The translations under genes and the position numbers were made by a program. The notes below the pieces were generated by a model, which was not told the DNA's origin, searched no databases, and worked only from the letters and a program-made list of their open reading frames with translations. Positions 9,073-18,177 of a DNA stretch of 64,000 nucleotides are shown here, piece after piece. The stretch is from Mesorhizobium liriopis. GTDB lineage: Bacteria > Pseudomonadota > Alphaproteobacteria > Rhizobiales > Rhizobiaceae. Within the stretch, counting starts at the first letter, position 1; every line of letters starts with the position of its first letter. The DNA is taken from the NCBI RefSeq assembly GCF_024053505.1, contig NZ_JAMXQS010000006.1, forward strand, positions 248,001 to 312,000, given 5' to 3'.

Positions 9073-10320
9073 TTAGAGCGAAGAAATCTTCAATTCCTGC
9101 GCCCCGTCCAGCGCGTAGATATCGTCGCGGAAATGCGTGACGTGATCGCCCGTGGACCATGCCGAGATGTAGGAGAAATAGACCGGCACCGGCTGCGCGA
9201 TCTGCACCGGCGTGCTCTCGCCCGACTTGATGGTCTGTTCGAAACGCTGGCGGTTCCAGCCAGGCGTGTCGCGGATCAGCCAGGTCACGAGGTCGCGGAC
9301 GTTCTGCACGCGCACGCAGCCCGAAGAGTCGAAGCGCATGAGCTTGTTGAACAGGCTCTGCTGCGGCGTATCGTGCATGTATGTGGCGTGGGTGTTCGGG
9401 AAGTTGATCTTCACCGACGCCATGGCGTTGTTCGCACCCGGATCCTGACGGAAGCGGAACTTCGCTGCATCTTCGGTCGACCAGTCGATGGTGGTCGGGT
9501 CGATCTCGCCGCTGGGTCCGAGAATGCGGATGTTGTTCTTGGTCAGATAGGTCGGATCCTTGCGCATGAGCGGAATGATGTCCTTGCGGACGATCGATTC
9601 CGGTGCATTCCAGTACGGATTGACGATGACCTCGTTGATGGCCGAGTTCAGGATCGGCGTCTGGCGGTCGATCTTGCCGACGATCGCCGTGTGCCGCTGC
9701 ACCACGCGACCGTTCTCGACTGCCTCGATCTGGGCTGCCGGAATGTTGACCATCACATAGCGGCTCGGTGTGTTCTGCGTGTAGGGGCGCAGGCGCTCGA
9801 GATTGGTCTGGAGCTGGCCGAGACGAACCTGGGCAGAGATGTTCATGGCGGCGTAGGAGTACTTGCCGAGCACACCGTCTGCCGGCAGGCCGTGACGCGC
9901 CTGGAAGCGCTTCACGGCGGAATCGACATATGAGTCGAACTCAGTGGAGAGGCCGGCCGACTGCGAAAGGTCGCCGGTGATGATCAGGCGGCGGCGCAGC
10001 GCCTCGACGTCCGGGTCGGACACGCCGAGTTGAAGCTTCTTGGTGTCCGGCACCGTGTTCCAACTGCCCTGTGCCGCGATGTTCGAATACTCGCCGATGG
10101 CCTGCTCGATGTAGCCGAGCGTCTGCGGGGAAAAGATCGGCAGGGTGGAAGCGACCTTGCCGCCCTGCGAAGCGCGCGCATCGAACTGCATATCCCAATC
10201 GCCGCGACCAGATGCTTGGAAGATGTCGCTCAACACGTCCTGCGCGAAGCTCGTGCCCGGCACGGCTGCGGTGGCGAGGCCGGCGATCCCGGCGAGAAAC
10301 TGGCGGCGGCTGGCTTGCAT
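9073..10320 (-). CDS. L,D-transpeptidase family protein (YcbB-like), Tat/Sec exported
   Basis: A 415-residue exported enzyme that probably forms 3-3 cross-links in peptidoglycan. The start SRRQFLAGIAGLATAAVPGTSFAQ is a twin-arginine-like signal peptide (cleavage about residue 26). A peptidoglycan-binding domain lies at about 110-150 (VDSAVKRFQARHGLPADGVLG). The YkuD catalytic domain is at about 185-350, with the catalytic HDTPQQSLF...SSGCVRV motif near its end, where Cys is the nucleophile. It is shorter than E. coli YcbB but has the same domain order. The MarR-type regulator directly upstream (LdtR) is known to control an L,D-transpeptidase in related Rhizobiales. Confidence 0.9.
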   Translation of the reverse strand: MQASRRQFLAGIAGLATAAVPGTSFAQDVLSDIFQASGRGDWDMQFDARASQGGKVASTLPIFSPQTLGYIEQAIGEYSNIAAQGSWNTVPDTKKLQLGVSDPDVEALRRRLIITGDLSQSAGLSTEFDSYVDSAVKRFQARHGLPADGVLGKYSYAAMNISAQVRLGQLQTNLERLRPYTQNTPSRYVMVNIPAAQIEAVENGRVVQRHTAIVGKIDRQTPILNSAINEVIVNPYWNAPESIVRKDIIPLMRKDPTYLTKNNIRILGPSGEIDPTTIDWSTEDAAKFRFRQDPGANNAMASVKINFPNTHATYMHDTPQQSLFNKLMRFDSSGCVRVQNVRDLVTWLIRDTPGWNRQRFEQTIKSGESTPVQIAQPVPVYFSYISAWSTGDHVTHFRDDIYALDGAQELKISSL

Positions 10321-10624
10321 CGATTATCCCATCGCTTTGCTTCGCCAAATCCCGCGCTTCCCACGCGGCTCACGAAGCTCAAGGTTTCGGAAGCGTCCTT
10401 GGTGCCTGCCTATCCTTAACAAAAGGCCAAGGCACCCTGCCCAGCCGATCACGGAAAGGTCAACGATCTCGCTTCCTTAGCTGGGTTTCTCGAAAGCCAT
10501 TCGAATATGGCGGCAGCGTGGCCGGTAGCCCGACGCTGTTCGCGAAAACGACGTGGCCGACGGGGTGGTGTTCCCCGCCGGCCACACCTCTTTGCCTGGA
10601 GAGCAAAAAGAAGGGAGAAGAGGC
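10321..10624. other. 304-bp spacer between ldtR and the L,D-transpeptidase gene
   Basis: No convincing gene is present on either strand. The ldtR-proximal end holds a terminator-like inverted repeat (10553-10585). The rest must contain the promoter of the L,D-transpeptidase gene and, by analogy with related bacteria, probably an LdtR site; I could not pick out a defined operator by eye. Confidence 0.5.
10553..10585 (-). terminator. terminator-like hairpin downstream of ldtR
   Basis: On the minus strand GTGGCCG plus CGGGG pair with CCCCG plus CGGCCAC, with a one-base bulge on one side and a 7-nt loop, followed by GTCGTTTTCG. It lies 40 nt past the ldtR stop. The T-run is short, so efficiency is uncertain. 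Confidence 0.55.
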
Positions 10625-11164
10625 TTACATGCGGTAAGCGATGGTATCGTTCCAGAAGCGGTCCAGACGCTGCAGCGCCTTGTTCATCTGCTGGAACTCT
10701 TCCGGGTTGATGCCGCCGACCTGCTCGATGGAACCGATGTGGCGCTCGTAGAGCTTGGCGACCACATCCGCGACTTCAGTGCCCTTGGGCGTCAGGCTGA
10801 TGCGGACCGAGCGGCGGTCGATGCGCGAGCGCTGGTGGTTGATAAAGTCGAGCTCGACCAGCTTCTTGAGATTGTAGGACACGTTCGAGCCGAGATAGTA
10901 GCCGCGGGTGCGAAGCTCGCCGGCGGTCAGCTCGGAATTGCCGATGTTGAACAGAAGCAAGGCCTGGATGGCGTTGATGTCGGAGCGGCCCGAACGCTCG
11001 AACTCATCCTTGATCACGTCGAGCAGGCGGCGGTGCAGACGCTCGACCAGCTGAAGCGACTCCATGTAGAGGGTGCGAAGCGCATCACGGCGTTCGTCCT
11101 GCGGAGCGGTGTTGGTGTTCGACTGGGTGTGAGCGGTCCTGCCCGCAGCGCGTGCGTTCGTCAT
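10625..11164 (-). CDS. ldtR: MarR-family winged-helix regulator LdtR
   Basis: A 179-residue regulator. A disordered, Thr/Asn/Gln-rich start (about 1-28) is followed by the helical dimerisation region LYMESLQLVERLHRRLLDVI and the winged helix (about 65-130), with recognition segment LGSNVSYNLKKLVELDFINH and wing SRIDRRSVRISLTPKG. The C-terminal FWNDTIAYRM is distinctive of the rhizobial LdtR group, described in Liberibacter and Sinorhizobium as an activator of L,D-transpeptidase expression and stress tolerance. The gene directly downstream on the same strand is that transpeptidase, which supports the name. Confidence 0.85.
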   Translation of the reverse strand: MTNARAAGRTAHTQSNTNTAPQDERRDALRTLYMESLQLVERLHRRLLDVIKDEFERSGRSDINAIQALLLFNIGNSELTAGELRTRGYYLGSNVSYNLKKLVELDFINHQRSRIDRRSVRISLTPKGTEVADVVAKLYERHIGSIEQVGGINPEEFQQMNKALQRLDRFWNDTIAYRM

Positions 11165-11300
11165 GGGTTGCCTCTTCCTGTTGTCGCCAGTGGCAAGGTC
11201 TATCGCCTCACCTTGATCGCGACCCTACGCGGCAGCCTATAAAACTTGACTTAAACCTCACGCTTAACAGAGCCTTGCACAGGAAAACGCAATCTCACGC

Positions 11301-11732
11301 TTAATAGTGGCTTACTTCCCTCCCTCGCCTTCGTCTCGAAATGACAACAACGAAGGCGATATACACAATCGCAACCATAGCGTGGACTGCGAGCACCGAA
11401 TAATTAGTGCCGAATAGATCAGGCAGTGCTGCATACATCACCGTTTCCACTACCGCGCAGATGAACCAGATGATCGGCCCCCAAGACGCCAGCATCCAGA
11501 GCCCAATGGCGGCGAACGGAAAGAACACGGCGAGCAGGACAGCCGCGACCTGCCAATAGGTGGGCATCAGGTCGAAGCGCCAGAGCGGTCCTTCATAGAA
11601 ACCGAGGAGCCTGACCCAGTAGAAAACGCCGAAGATCAGGCAGTACAGAGCGACGATGCGCTGAAACCATTCGAACAAAAGCTCGGTGGTCGAAGGTCGC
11701 GTGGACAGGCGGGAAAGTTGCTCGTCCGTCAT
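11301..11732 (-). CDS. small four-helix membrane protein, DUF6163-like
   Basis: A 143-residue inner-membrane protein from MTDEQLSRLSTRPSTTELLF. Four hydrophobic segments are visible (around IVALYCLIFGVFYWVRLLG, VAAVLLAVFFPFAAIGLWML, IIWFICAVVETVMYAALP and VHAMVAIVYIAFVVVIS), ending in a basic SRRRRGRE tail. Its start overlaps the stop of the hydrolase gene in an ATGA (11729-11732), so they are coupled; a longer frame to 11831 exists but lies inside that gene. It resembles a family annotated only as DUF6163 in Rhizobiales, found next to enoyl-CoA hydratase-like genes. No function is known to me. Confidence 0.75.
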   Translation of the reverse strand: MTDEQLSRLSTRPSTTELLFEWFQRIVALYCLIFGVFYWVRLLGFYEGPLWRFDLMPTYWQVAAVLLAVFFPFAAIGLWMLASWGPIIWFICAVVETVMYAALPDLFGTNYSVLAVHAMVAIVYIAFVVVISRRRRGREVSHY

Positions 11733-12790
11733 CTGCCATCGTTCCACAAAACGAGTTCGTCTTCGCCAAGCGGCGCGAAATGCGCATCCACGGCTGCCGG
11801 ATCGACATCGGACAGGCGCGACGGGCGCCAAAGCGGCTTGCCGTCCTTTTCGATCAGCGTCGCGCGGATACCCTCGTAAAAGTCATGGCCGCGCAGCATG
11901 CGGGTCAGGATGCGAAATTCCATGCGCAACGCTTCCTCGACCGTCAGCATCGCGCCGGCGGCGATCTGCGCGAAAGTGACGGCGACGCTCATCGGCGAGC
12001 GGCTTTTGATCGTCATCAGGGTTTGCCGCGCGAACTCGTCGCGCCGCCATGCGGCCTGCTTGAGGCTCGCGAGCACATGCCGGAGCGTATCGCGGGAGAA
12101 GTGGGTGGCGATGGCGTAAAGCGTGGCATCATCGGTCTCACGCGGTGGGACGACCGCATAGGACCTGACGCTCGTGTCCGCATCGGCGGTCTCGCAGAGA
12201 TCGTCGCGAAAGGCCGAAAGCTTGTCGGAGGGGACGGCATAGGTCGCAAGCTCCGTCCAGAGCGCATCGCCCCAGTGCATGCGGTTGCCTGTCAGCGCCA
12301 TATACATGCCGTAGGAGCCCTTGACGCCGGAAAGAATGCAAGTGCCGCCGACATCAGGGAAAAAACCGATGCCGACTTCCGGCATGGCGAACTCGGCGCG
12401 CTCGGTCATGATGCGCGTCGGCCCATGGAAGGCCAGACCAACGCCGCCGCCCATGGCGATACCATCGACCAGCGAGACGTAGGGCTTCGGATAGCGCGCG
12501 ATCAACGCGTTCAGGCGATACTCGTCGGCAAAGAAATCGAGCGGTGGACCGCCTTTCTTGCGGCGCTGGTAGACTTCCATCAGGTCGCCCCCGGCACAGA
12601 ATGCCCTGCCCTCGGCCTGAACAACCACGATCTCGATGGCCGGATCCTCCGCCCATGTCAGCAGCGCGCGCGTCAGGGCCAGGATCATCCGGTGCGACAG
12701 CGCGTTCAGCGATTCCGGACGGCACAGCGTGATAAGACCCGCACGGCCCTGCCGCTCGAACCTGATCTCGCGATCCTTCACTTGATCCAT
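11729..12790 (-). CDS. enoyl-CoA hydratase/isomerase family, 3-hydroxyisobutyryl-CoA hydrolase-like
   Basis: A 353-residue crotonase-fold enzyme. Oxyanion-hole segments are AFCAGGDLMEVY (about 65-76) and the second loop DGIAMGGGVGLAFHG; the catalytic region AMPEVGIGFFPDVGG is the form typical of 3-hydroxyisobutyryl-CoA hydrolases of valine degradation, as is the length (ordinary crotonases have about 260 residues). I start at MDQVKDREIRFER (12790); an open frame continues 194 codons further to 13372, antisense to hemB, and is not part of the protein. The head-to-head partner is hemB. Confidence 0.85.
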   Translation of the reverse strand: MDQVKDREIRFERQGRAGLITLCRPESLNALSHRMILALTRALLTWAEDPAIEIVVVQAEGRAFCAGGDLMEVYQRRKKGGPPLDFFADEYRLNALIARYPKPYVSLVDGIAMGGGVGLAFHGPTRIMTERAEFAMPEVGIGFFPDVGGTCILSGVKGSYGMYMALTGNRMHWGDALWTELATYAVPSDKLSAFRDDLCETADADTSVRSYAVVPPRETDDATLYAIATHFSRDTLRHVLASLKQAAWRRDEFARQTLMTIKSRSPMSVAVTFAQIAAGAMLTVEEALRMEFRILTRMLRGHDFYEGIRATLIEKDGKPLWRPSRLSDVDPAAVDAHFAPLGEDELVLWNDGR

Positions 12791-12899
12791 GAGGTTGTCC
12801 CGTTGCGGGTTTCGGGATAGCAGCGGCCCCATGCTTTGACAAAACGCTTTTGGGCGGTGACCCTGCTCACGCCCGGTAAGCGACCGAAAAGGCGCATCC

Positions 12900-13940
12900 A
12901 TGAACAAGCACTCATCCTTCTCACAGCCCTCGCCCCGCAGTGTGGACGAGATCACCGGATCGCGCCGCCTGCGACGGATGCGCAAGGCGCCATGGTCGCG
13001 CCGGCTGGTGCAGGAAACGCAGCTCACGGTGAACGACCTGATCTGGCCAATCTTTCTGACCGAAGGCACGAATGTGCGCGAGCCCATCGCAGCCATGCCC
13101 GGCCTATTCCGCGTCTCGCCCGATCTCGCAGCCAAGGAGGCGGAGCGCGCGGCGAAGCTCGGCATTCCGGCACTCGCGACCTTTCCGAACGTCGCTTTCG
13201 ACTTGAAGGACGAAGCGGGCTCCCAAATTCGCGAACGCGAGAACCTGATCAACCGCGGCACACGCGCCATCAAGGCGGCGGTGCCCGAAATCGGTATCAT
13301 CACGGATGTGGCGCTGGACCCCTTCACCACGCACGGCCATGACGGGATCTTGCGCGACGGCATCATTCTCAACGACGAGACCGTGGCCCAGATCGCGCAT
13401 GGTGCCGTGCTTCAAGCCGAAGCGGGCGCCGACATCATCGCGCCATCCGACATGATGGATGGCCGTATCGGCGCGATCCGCGATGCGCTCGACGCGAACG
13501 GCTTCTCGGACGTGCCGATCATGTCCTATGCGACCAAGTTCGCCTCCGCCTATTACGGCCCCTACCGCGAGGCCATCGGCACGGCCGGGCTGCTGAAAGG
13601 CGACAAGAAGACCTACTATATCGACCCGGCCAATTCCGACGAGGCCGTGCGCGAGACCGAGCAGGATCTGGCCGAAGGCGCCGACATGATCATGGTCAAG
13701 CCCGGCCTGCCCTATCTCGACATCATCCGCCGCCTGAAGGACGAGTTCGCCATGCCGACCTTCGCCTATCAGGTGTCGGGCGAATATTCGATGATCCGCG
13801 CGGCCGCTGCCAATGGCTGGATCGACGGTGAGCGGGTGATGATGGAAACGCTTCTGGCGTTCAAGCGTGCGGGCTGCGACGGCATCCTGACCTATTTCGC
13901 GCCCGAGGCTGCGGAATTGCTGGCGAAGGGTGGTCTCTGA
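12900..13940 (+). CDS. hemB: delta-aminolevulinic acid dehydratase (porphobilinogen synthase)
   Basis: A 346-residue cytosolic enzyme that condenses two 5-aminolevulinate molecules to porphobilinogen for haem, vitamin B12 and related tetrapyrroles. Both active-site lysines are in view: [14 protein letters not shown] (about 220) and [12 protein letters not shown] (about 273). The metal loop reads [14 protein letters not shown], with Asp/Ala/Thr where Zn enzymes have three Cys, so this is the Cys-free type that depends on Mg/K rather than catalytic Zn. The following cupin gene starts in a TGATG overlap with the hemB stop. Confidence 0.96.
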   Translation: MNKHSSFSQPSPRSVDEITGSRRLRRMRKAPWSRRLVQETQLTVNDLIWPIFLTEGTNVREPIAAMPGLFRVSPDLAAKEAERAAKLGIPALATFPNVAFDLKDEAGSQIRERENLINRGTRAIKAAVPEIGIITDVALDPFTTHGHDGILRDGIILNDETVAQIAHGAVLQAEAGADIIAPSDMMDGRIGAIRDALDANGFSDVPIMSYATKFASAYYGPYREAIGTAGLLKGDKKTYYIDPANSDEAVRETEQDLAEGADMIMVKPGLPYLDIIRRLKDEFAMPTFAYQVSGEYSMIRAAAANGWIDGERVMMETLLAFKRAGCDGILTYFAPEAAELLAKGGL

Positions 13941-14347
13941 TGGATATCAAACGCGCAGGGTCACAGGCCTCGCAAACGGGCGCCGCGGACTGGTTCACCG
14001 GTCGGGTCCGCAGAGACCCGCTTTTCACGGCGCCCGAACCGGCACGTGTGGCAGGCGCCCAGGTGACGTTCGAGCCTGGTGCGCGAACCGCATGGCACAC
14101 GCATCCGCTTGGCCAGACGCTGGTCGTCACGTCTGGCTTCGGGTGGGCGCAACGTGAAGGCGGGCCGATCGAGGAGATCAGGCCCGGCGACGTCATCTGG
14201 TTCGAACCCGATGAAAAGCACTGGCATGGCGCGACTGCCACCACGGCCATGACGCATATCGCTATCCATGAACAGCTCGACGGTCGATCCGTCGACTGGC
14301 TCGAGCATGTCTCGGACGCAGAGTATCTCGGTCAGGCTGCCGGCTGA
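13940..14347 (+). CDS. cupin domain protein
   Basis: A 135-residue single-domain cupin. Motif 1 is [20 protein letters not shown] (metal ligands H-T-H) and motif 2 is [20 protein letters not shown]. These are metal-binding beta-barrels with varied roles; proteins of this subtype are often annotated as carboxymuconolactone decarboxylase-associated or quercetinase-like, but the substrate cannot be told here. It is coupled to hemB by a 1-bp start/stop overlap, and its 3' end overlaps the convergent sthA by 16 bp. Confidence 0.85.
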   Translation: MDIKRAGSQASQTGAADWFTGRVRRDPLFTAPEPARVAGAQVTFEPGARTAWHTHPLGQTLVVTSGFGWAQREGGPIEEIRPGDVIWFEPDEKHWHGATATTAMTHIAIHEQLDGRSVDWLEHVSDAEYLGQAAG

Positions 14348-15759
14348 TCGAGAGCGGCGGCTTCGGCTCTCGCCCCACCCATGCGGTTCCATGCGTCGAG
14401 GCCCGCGATCTTGTAGGCCTCGGCGAGCGTGGGATAGTTGAAGGTGTTTTCGACGAAGAAGTCGACCGTCCCCTGAAGGTTGATGACCGCCTGTCCGATA
14501 TGGACCAGTTCGGTGGCGCCTTCTCCGAGAATGTGCGCGCCGAGCAGGCGGCGGTTTTCCAGAGAGAAGATCAATTTCAGGAAGCCCGAACCGACGCCCA
14601 TGATGTGGCCGCGCGACGTTTCGCTAAAGCGCGCCACGCCGGCCTCATAAGCAATACCCTTCTCGCGCACCTGCGCTTCGGACAGGCCCACGGTCGAAAT
14701 CTCCGGCACGGCATAGATGCCATAGGGAAATGTCTCGGGCGCGGGCGGCAGCGCGATGCCGAAGGCGTGGCAGGCGGCGACGCGTCCCTGTTCCAGCGAG
14801 GTCGAGGCAAGGCTGGGGAAGCCTATCACGTCACCTGCTGCGTAGATGTTCGGCACGGAGGTCTGAAATGTGTGCGGATCGACTTTGATGCGCCCGCGCT
14901 CGTCGGACTGTATGCCCACCGCATCGAGGTTCAGGCTGCCGATATTGCCGCTGCGGCCAGCCGCGTAAAGCACGACATCGACGCGCACCACCCGGCCGTC
15001 CGCCATGTGAACCTCGGCGCCCTTCTCATTCGAAACGATCTCCTTCACAGCCGTACCGAGCCTGATCGTCATGCCGCGATCGCGCATCTCGTGGATGAAC
15101 TCGTCCACCAGTTCGCGGTCGATGAAGTCGAGAATGGTCTGGCGCGGCTCGATCAGCGTCACCGGCACGTCGAGCGCGGAGAAGATCGTGGCATATTCCA
15201 CGCCGATCACACCGCCGCCGATCACCGCCAGGCTGCGCGGGAGGCGTGGCAGCTCAAGGATGTCTTCGCTGTCGAAGACATGCTTGCCGTCGAAGGGCAC
15301 ATTGGCCGGCCGAAAGGGCTTGGTGCCCACCGAGATCAGGGCGTGGCGGAAACCGATGCGGCTCTTTTCGCCGGCTTCGGTCTCCACATCGACATTGTTC
15401 GCGTCCGCAAACTTCGCCACGGCCCGCAGCGAGCGTACGCCGTTGCGCATGAACTGGTGCTGCAGCACCTCGACTTCGTGGTCGAGCGTCTTTTGCAGGC
15501 GCGCAATGAGGTCGGCCGCACCGATGTCCTGTTTCACGCGATAACCGCGCCCGTAGAAGCCGCGCTCGCGCAAGCCCGAAAGGTTCAGCACCGTTTCGCG
15601 AATGGTCTTGGAGGGAATAGTCCCGGTATGAACGGACACGCCACCCAGCCTCCGCCCGCGATCCACGACAAGAACCGACTTGCCAAGCTTTGCCGACTGG
15701 ATGGCAGCGCGGCGTCCGGATGGGCCGCTGCCGATGACCAGCATGTCATATTCCGCCAT
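14332..15759 (-). CDS. sthA: Si-specific (soluble) NAD(P)+ transhydrogenase
   Basis: A 475-residue flavoprotein of the pyridine-nucleotide disulfide oxidoreductase fold that transfers hydride between NADPH and NAD+. The FAD motif is [19 protein letters not shown] (about 8-26) and the NAD(P) motif is [17 protein letters not shown] (about 180). The site that is a CxxxxC redox pair in lipoamide or glutathione reductases reads [11 protein letters not shown], without cysteines, which is diagnostic for SthA. The C-terminal block [20 protein letters not shown] is typical. The start is [10 protein letters not shown]; a 15-residue upstream extension in frame is not family-like. Confidence 0.92.
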   Translation of the reverse strand: MAEYDMLVIGSGPSGRRAAIQSAKLGKSVLVVDRGRRLGGVSVHTGTIPSKTIRETVLNLSGLRERGFYGRGYRVKQDIGAADLIARLQKTLDHEVEVLQHQFMRNGVRSLRAVAKFADANNVDVETEAGEKSRIGFRHALISVGTKPFRPANVPFDGKHVFDSEDILELPRLPRSLAVIGGGVIGVEYATIFSALDVPVTLIEPRQTILDFIDRELVDEFIHEMRDRGMTIRLGTAVKEIVSNEKGAEVHMADGRVVRVDVVLYAAGRSGNIGSLNLDAVGIQSDERGRIKVDPHTFQTSVPNIYAAGDVIGFPSLASTSLEQGRVAACHAFGIALPPAPETFPYGIYAVPEISTVGLSEAQVREKGIAYEAGVARFSETSRGHIMGVGSGFLKLIFSLENRRLLGAHILGEGATELVHIGQAVINLQGTVDFFVENTFNYPTLAEAYKIAGLDAWNRMGGARAEAAALDQPAA

Positions 15760-15916
15760 CACAAATCCTTCCGCCGCACGCTTTGGCGAACGTTGCGCAC
15801 CCACGTTGCGAACTCAACGCAGAATACGGCTCTTCAGCACGATCCTTGCATTCGCATAGACTATTCCCACCTTTCGGTTGCAGACCGGTAACAACGCCGC
15901 GTCATGGAGAATGAAG

Positions 15917-16393
15917 ATGACCGCCCGCGATTATCGTGACGATCTCGCTTCGGTGCCCCTCGACGAGCCTGCGCTCTATGACGGCGTGCTGTCGCGCCGC
16001 GTCTTTGCGTTCTGTATCGACTATCTCCTGATCGCGTTGTGGACGATCCCTGCCGCCATCGTCGTGTTCATCGGCGGCATCGTGACGCTCGGCCTCGGCT
16101 GGATGCTGTTTGCGATACTGATCCCGCTCGTCGCGCTCATCTATATGTGGAAGACGCTCGGTGGCCCGAACCAGGCGACCACTGGCATGCGCATGATGGG
16201 CGTGCACATCATGCGGCTAGACGGCTCACGCATCGACGGGCCAACCGCCGCAATCCACATGGCGCTGTTCTGGCTCGGCAATGCGGTGCTCACGCCACTG
16301 ATCCTGCTCGCGACGCTCTTCACCAATGGCAAGCGTACGATTCACGACCTTTTGCTCGGCACGGTGGTCGTGCGGGACCGCCCGCCGCTATAA
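15917..16393 (+). CDS. RDD family membrane protein
   Basis: A 158-residue protein with three to four membrane spans (CIDYLLIALWTIPAAIVVFI, then TLGLGWMLFAILIPLVALIY, and ALFWLGNAVLTPLILLATLF). The RDD signature is LSRRVFAFCIDYLL near the start, with the conserved WKTLGGPNQATTGMRMMGV in the middle and KRTIHDLLLGTVVV at the end. The family function is poorly defined (some members are linked to ion or osmotic stress). A GGAGA ribosome-binding sequence at 15906-15910 sits 6 nt before the chosen ATG; two more in-frame Met codons lie upstream. Confidence 0.85.
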   Translation: MTARDYRDDLASVPLDEPALYDGVLSRRVFAFCIDYLLIALWTIPAAIVVFIGGIVTLGLGWMLFAILIPLVALIYMWKTLGGPNQATTGMRMMGVHIMRLDGSRIDGPTAAIHMALFWLGNAVLTPLILLATLFTNGKRTIHDLLLGTVVVRDRPPL

Positions 16394-16469
16394 CTGTCAG
16401 AAAGACTGAATTGACGAATCGCGCCGCATGGCGGCCAATGGTGGAATTGTTTCTCGTAATCACCGCTCG

Positions 16470-17228
16470 ATGACGCAGCACGTAGTCACACAAACTCCGC
16501 AGTTCTTCCTGACTGCGCCATCGCCCTGCCCTTACATTCAGGGGCAGTTCGAGCGGAAGGTGTTCACGCACCTCGTAGGCGACCGCGCGCCTGGGATGAA
16601 CGATCTCTTGACGCAAGGCGGCTTCCGCCGCTCGCAGAACATCGCCTACCGGCCGGCCTGCGAGTCCTGCCGGGCCTGCGTGTCCGTTCGTATCGTCACC
16701 GACGAGTTCGCCGAAACTCGGAACATGCGCCGCGTGCAGCATCGCAACAGTGACCTGATCGGCACGATGTTCGATGCGCAGCCCTCCACCGAACAATATT
16801 CCCTTTTCCGCACCTATCTCGACGCCCGTCATCGGCGCGGCGGCATGTCGGATATGAGCGTGCTCGACTATGCGATGATGGTCGAGGACACGCATGTGGA
16901 TACAAAGGTCATCGAGTACCGCCGTCGCGGTCCCGACAGCTTCATCACGGGTCGAGGCGAAGGCGAGCTGATCGCGGTCGCCCTTACCGACAAGATGGGC
17001 GACGGGCTTTCCATGGTCTATTCCTATTTCGATCCGGAAATGGAGGACCGCTCGCTCGGCACCTTCATGATCCTCGACCACGTCGCGCGGGCCAAGGCGA
17101 TGGGCCTGCCCTATGTCTATCTCGGTTACTGGGTCAATGGCTCGCCCAAGATGAACTATAAGGTGCGCTTCCAACCCCAGGAGCACCTTACTGCGCGCGG
17201 CTGGGAGCGTTTCCCCATCGAGGACTGA
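16470..17228 (+). CDS. ate: aspartate/glutamate leucyl- or arginyl-tRNA-protein transferase (Ate/Bpt)
   Basis: A 252-residue cytosolic enzyme of the N-degron pathway that adds Leu (Bpt) or Arg (Ate) to proteins with acidic N-termini so that ClpS/ClpAP can degrade them. Visible marks: [17 protein letters not shown] (about 16-32), the cysteine cluster [16 protein letters not shown] (about 60-75), and the acyltransferase part [20 protein letters not shown] and [15 protein letters not shown]. The start [15 protein letters not shown] fits the family; an in-frame Met 14 codons upstream is less likely. Which amino acid is transferred cannot be decided by eye. Confidence 0.93.
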   Translation: MTQHVVTQTPQFFLTAPSPCPYIQGQFERKVFTHLVGDRAPGMNDLLTQGGFRRSQNIAYRPACESCRACVSVRIVTDEFAETRNMRRVQHRNSDLIGTMFDAQPSTEQYSLFRTYLDARHRRGGMSDMSVLDYAMMVEDTHVDTKVIEYRRRGPDSFITGRGEGELIAVALTDKMGDGLSMVYSYFDPEMEDRSLGTFMILDHVARAKAMGLPYVYLGYWVNGSPKMNYKVRFQPQEHLTARGWERFPIED

Positions 17229-17253
17229 GGTCTTCGCCAGCCGAAAGCAGCCC

Positions 17254-18177
17254 GTGACCGCGGACGTCCCTCGCCCTCGCCTGTCATCCTATGCGAAGGG
17301 GCTGGCTCTCACCGCCTTTGGCGGCTTCATCCTGACATTCGACATTCCGCTTATCCGTGCGGCGCAAGGCGATGCGTGGAGCATCCTTGCAACGCGAACC
17401 GCGCTGACGCTTGTCGTCGGACTGATCGGTTGGCTGATCTGGCGCCGCTTCGACCGCAACGCGCCGCCGCTGATACCGGGCGGCAAGGGTCTGCTCGTTG
17501 CGCTGTTCTACGGCGCAAGCTCTCTCACTTTCGTGCTTTCGGTGTTCAACACGGCCACCGCGAATGTCGTCTTCATCCTCGCCCTGAACTCGATGTTCGC
17601 GGCTCTGCTGTCCTGGGCCTTTCTTAACGAGCGTCCGCGCCTCGGCACCTTGGTTGCCATGGGCGCAACGCTTGTCGGCATCGCCATCATCGTTGGCGAC
17701 GGGTTGGGGAACGGCCGCATCTTCGGCGACCTGATGGCGGCACTGTCCACTTTCCTGCTCGCTTGCGGCATCACGGTCGCGCGGTCGAGCGGCCGGCCAA
17801 TGGGTATGGCCGCGATCACCGGTACGGTCCTGCCCTGCATTGTCGCGCTCGCGATGGTGGGCGCCCGGGGTGGATTTGAGATCGAAGTGCCGTTCTGGAT
17901 CGTCTTCAACGGCGCGGTGGTGACGCCGATCGCGCTGTTCTGCCTGTCCACTGGCCCGCGTTACATATCGGGGCCGGAAGTGGCAATGTTCTACCTGCTC
18001 GAAACCGTGCTGGCACCGATCTGGGTCTGGATCATCTTTACCGAGGTGCCCAGTCGGAACACGCTGATCGGCGGCTCGATCCTCATCGGTGCTCTGACAG
18101 CGCATTCCGTCTGGCAGCTCTCCGCCGCCAGACGCCGCAGTCGTGCAGTTTACTCCGCCGCGATCGGCATGCCGTGA
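17254..18177 (+). CDS. DMT superfamily (EamA) transporter
   Basis: A 307-residue inner-membrane protein with ten predicted helices in two EamA repeats. The first repeat includes GGFILTFDIPLIRAAQG and ends WAFLNERPRLGTLVAMGATL; the second ends with a C-terminal helix containing SILIGALTAHSVWQLS. A GTG start at 17254 is used because no ATG is available upstream of the first helix. The substrate is unknown (the family exports metabolites, amino acids or drugs). Its 3' end overlaps the convergent RND gene by 28 bp. Confidence 0.85.
   Translation: MTADVPRPRLSSYAKGLALTAFGGFILTFDIPLIRAAQGDAWSILATRTALTLVVGLIGWLIWRRFDRNAPPLIPGGKGLLVALFYGASSLTFVLSVFNTATANVVFILALNSMFAALLSWAFLNERPRLGTLVAMGATLVGIAIIVGDGLGNGRIFGDLMAALSTFLLACGITVARSSGRPMGMAAITGTVLPCIVALAMVGARGGFEIEVPFWIVFNGAVVTPIALFCLSTGPRYISGPEVAMFYLLETVLAPIWVWIIFTEVPSRNTLIGGSILIGALTAHSVWQLSAARRRSRAVYSAAIGMP

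Noticed and set aside
12791-13372. N-terminal extension of the hydrolase-like gene
   Set aside because: It lies opposite hemB, has no crotonase features, and the family begins near the Met at 12790.
14500-15891. 463-codon frame on the plus strand
   Set aside because: Antisense to sthA, whose FAD and NAD motifs are intact; no family resemblance.
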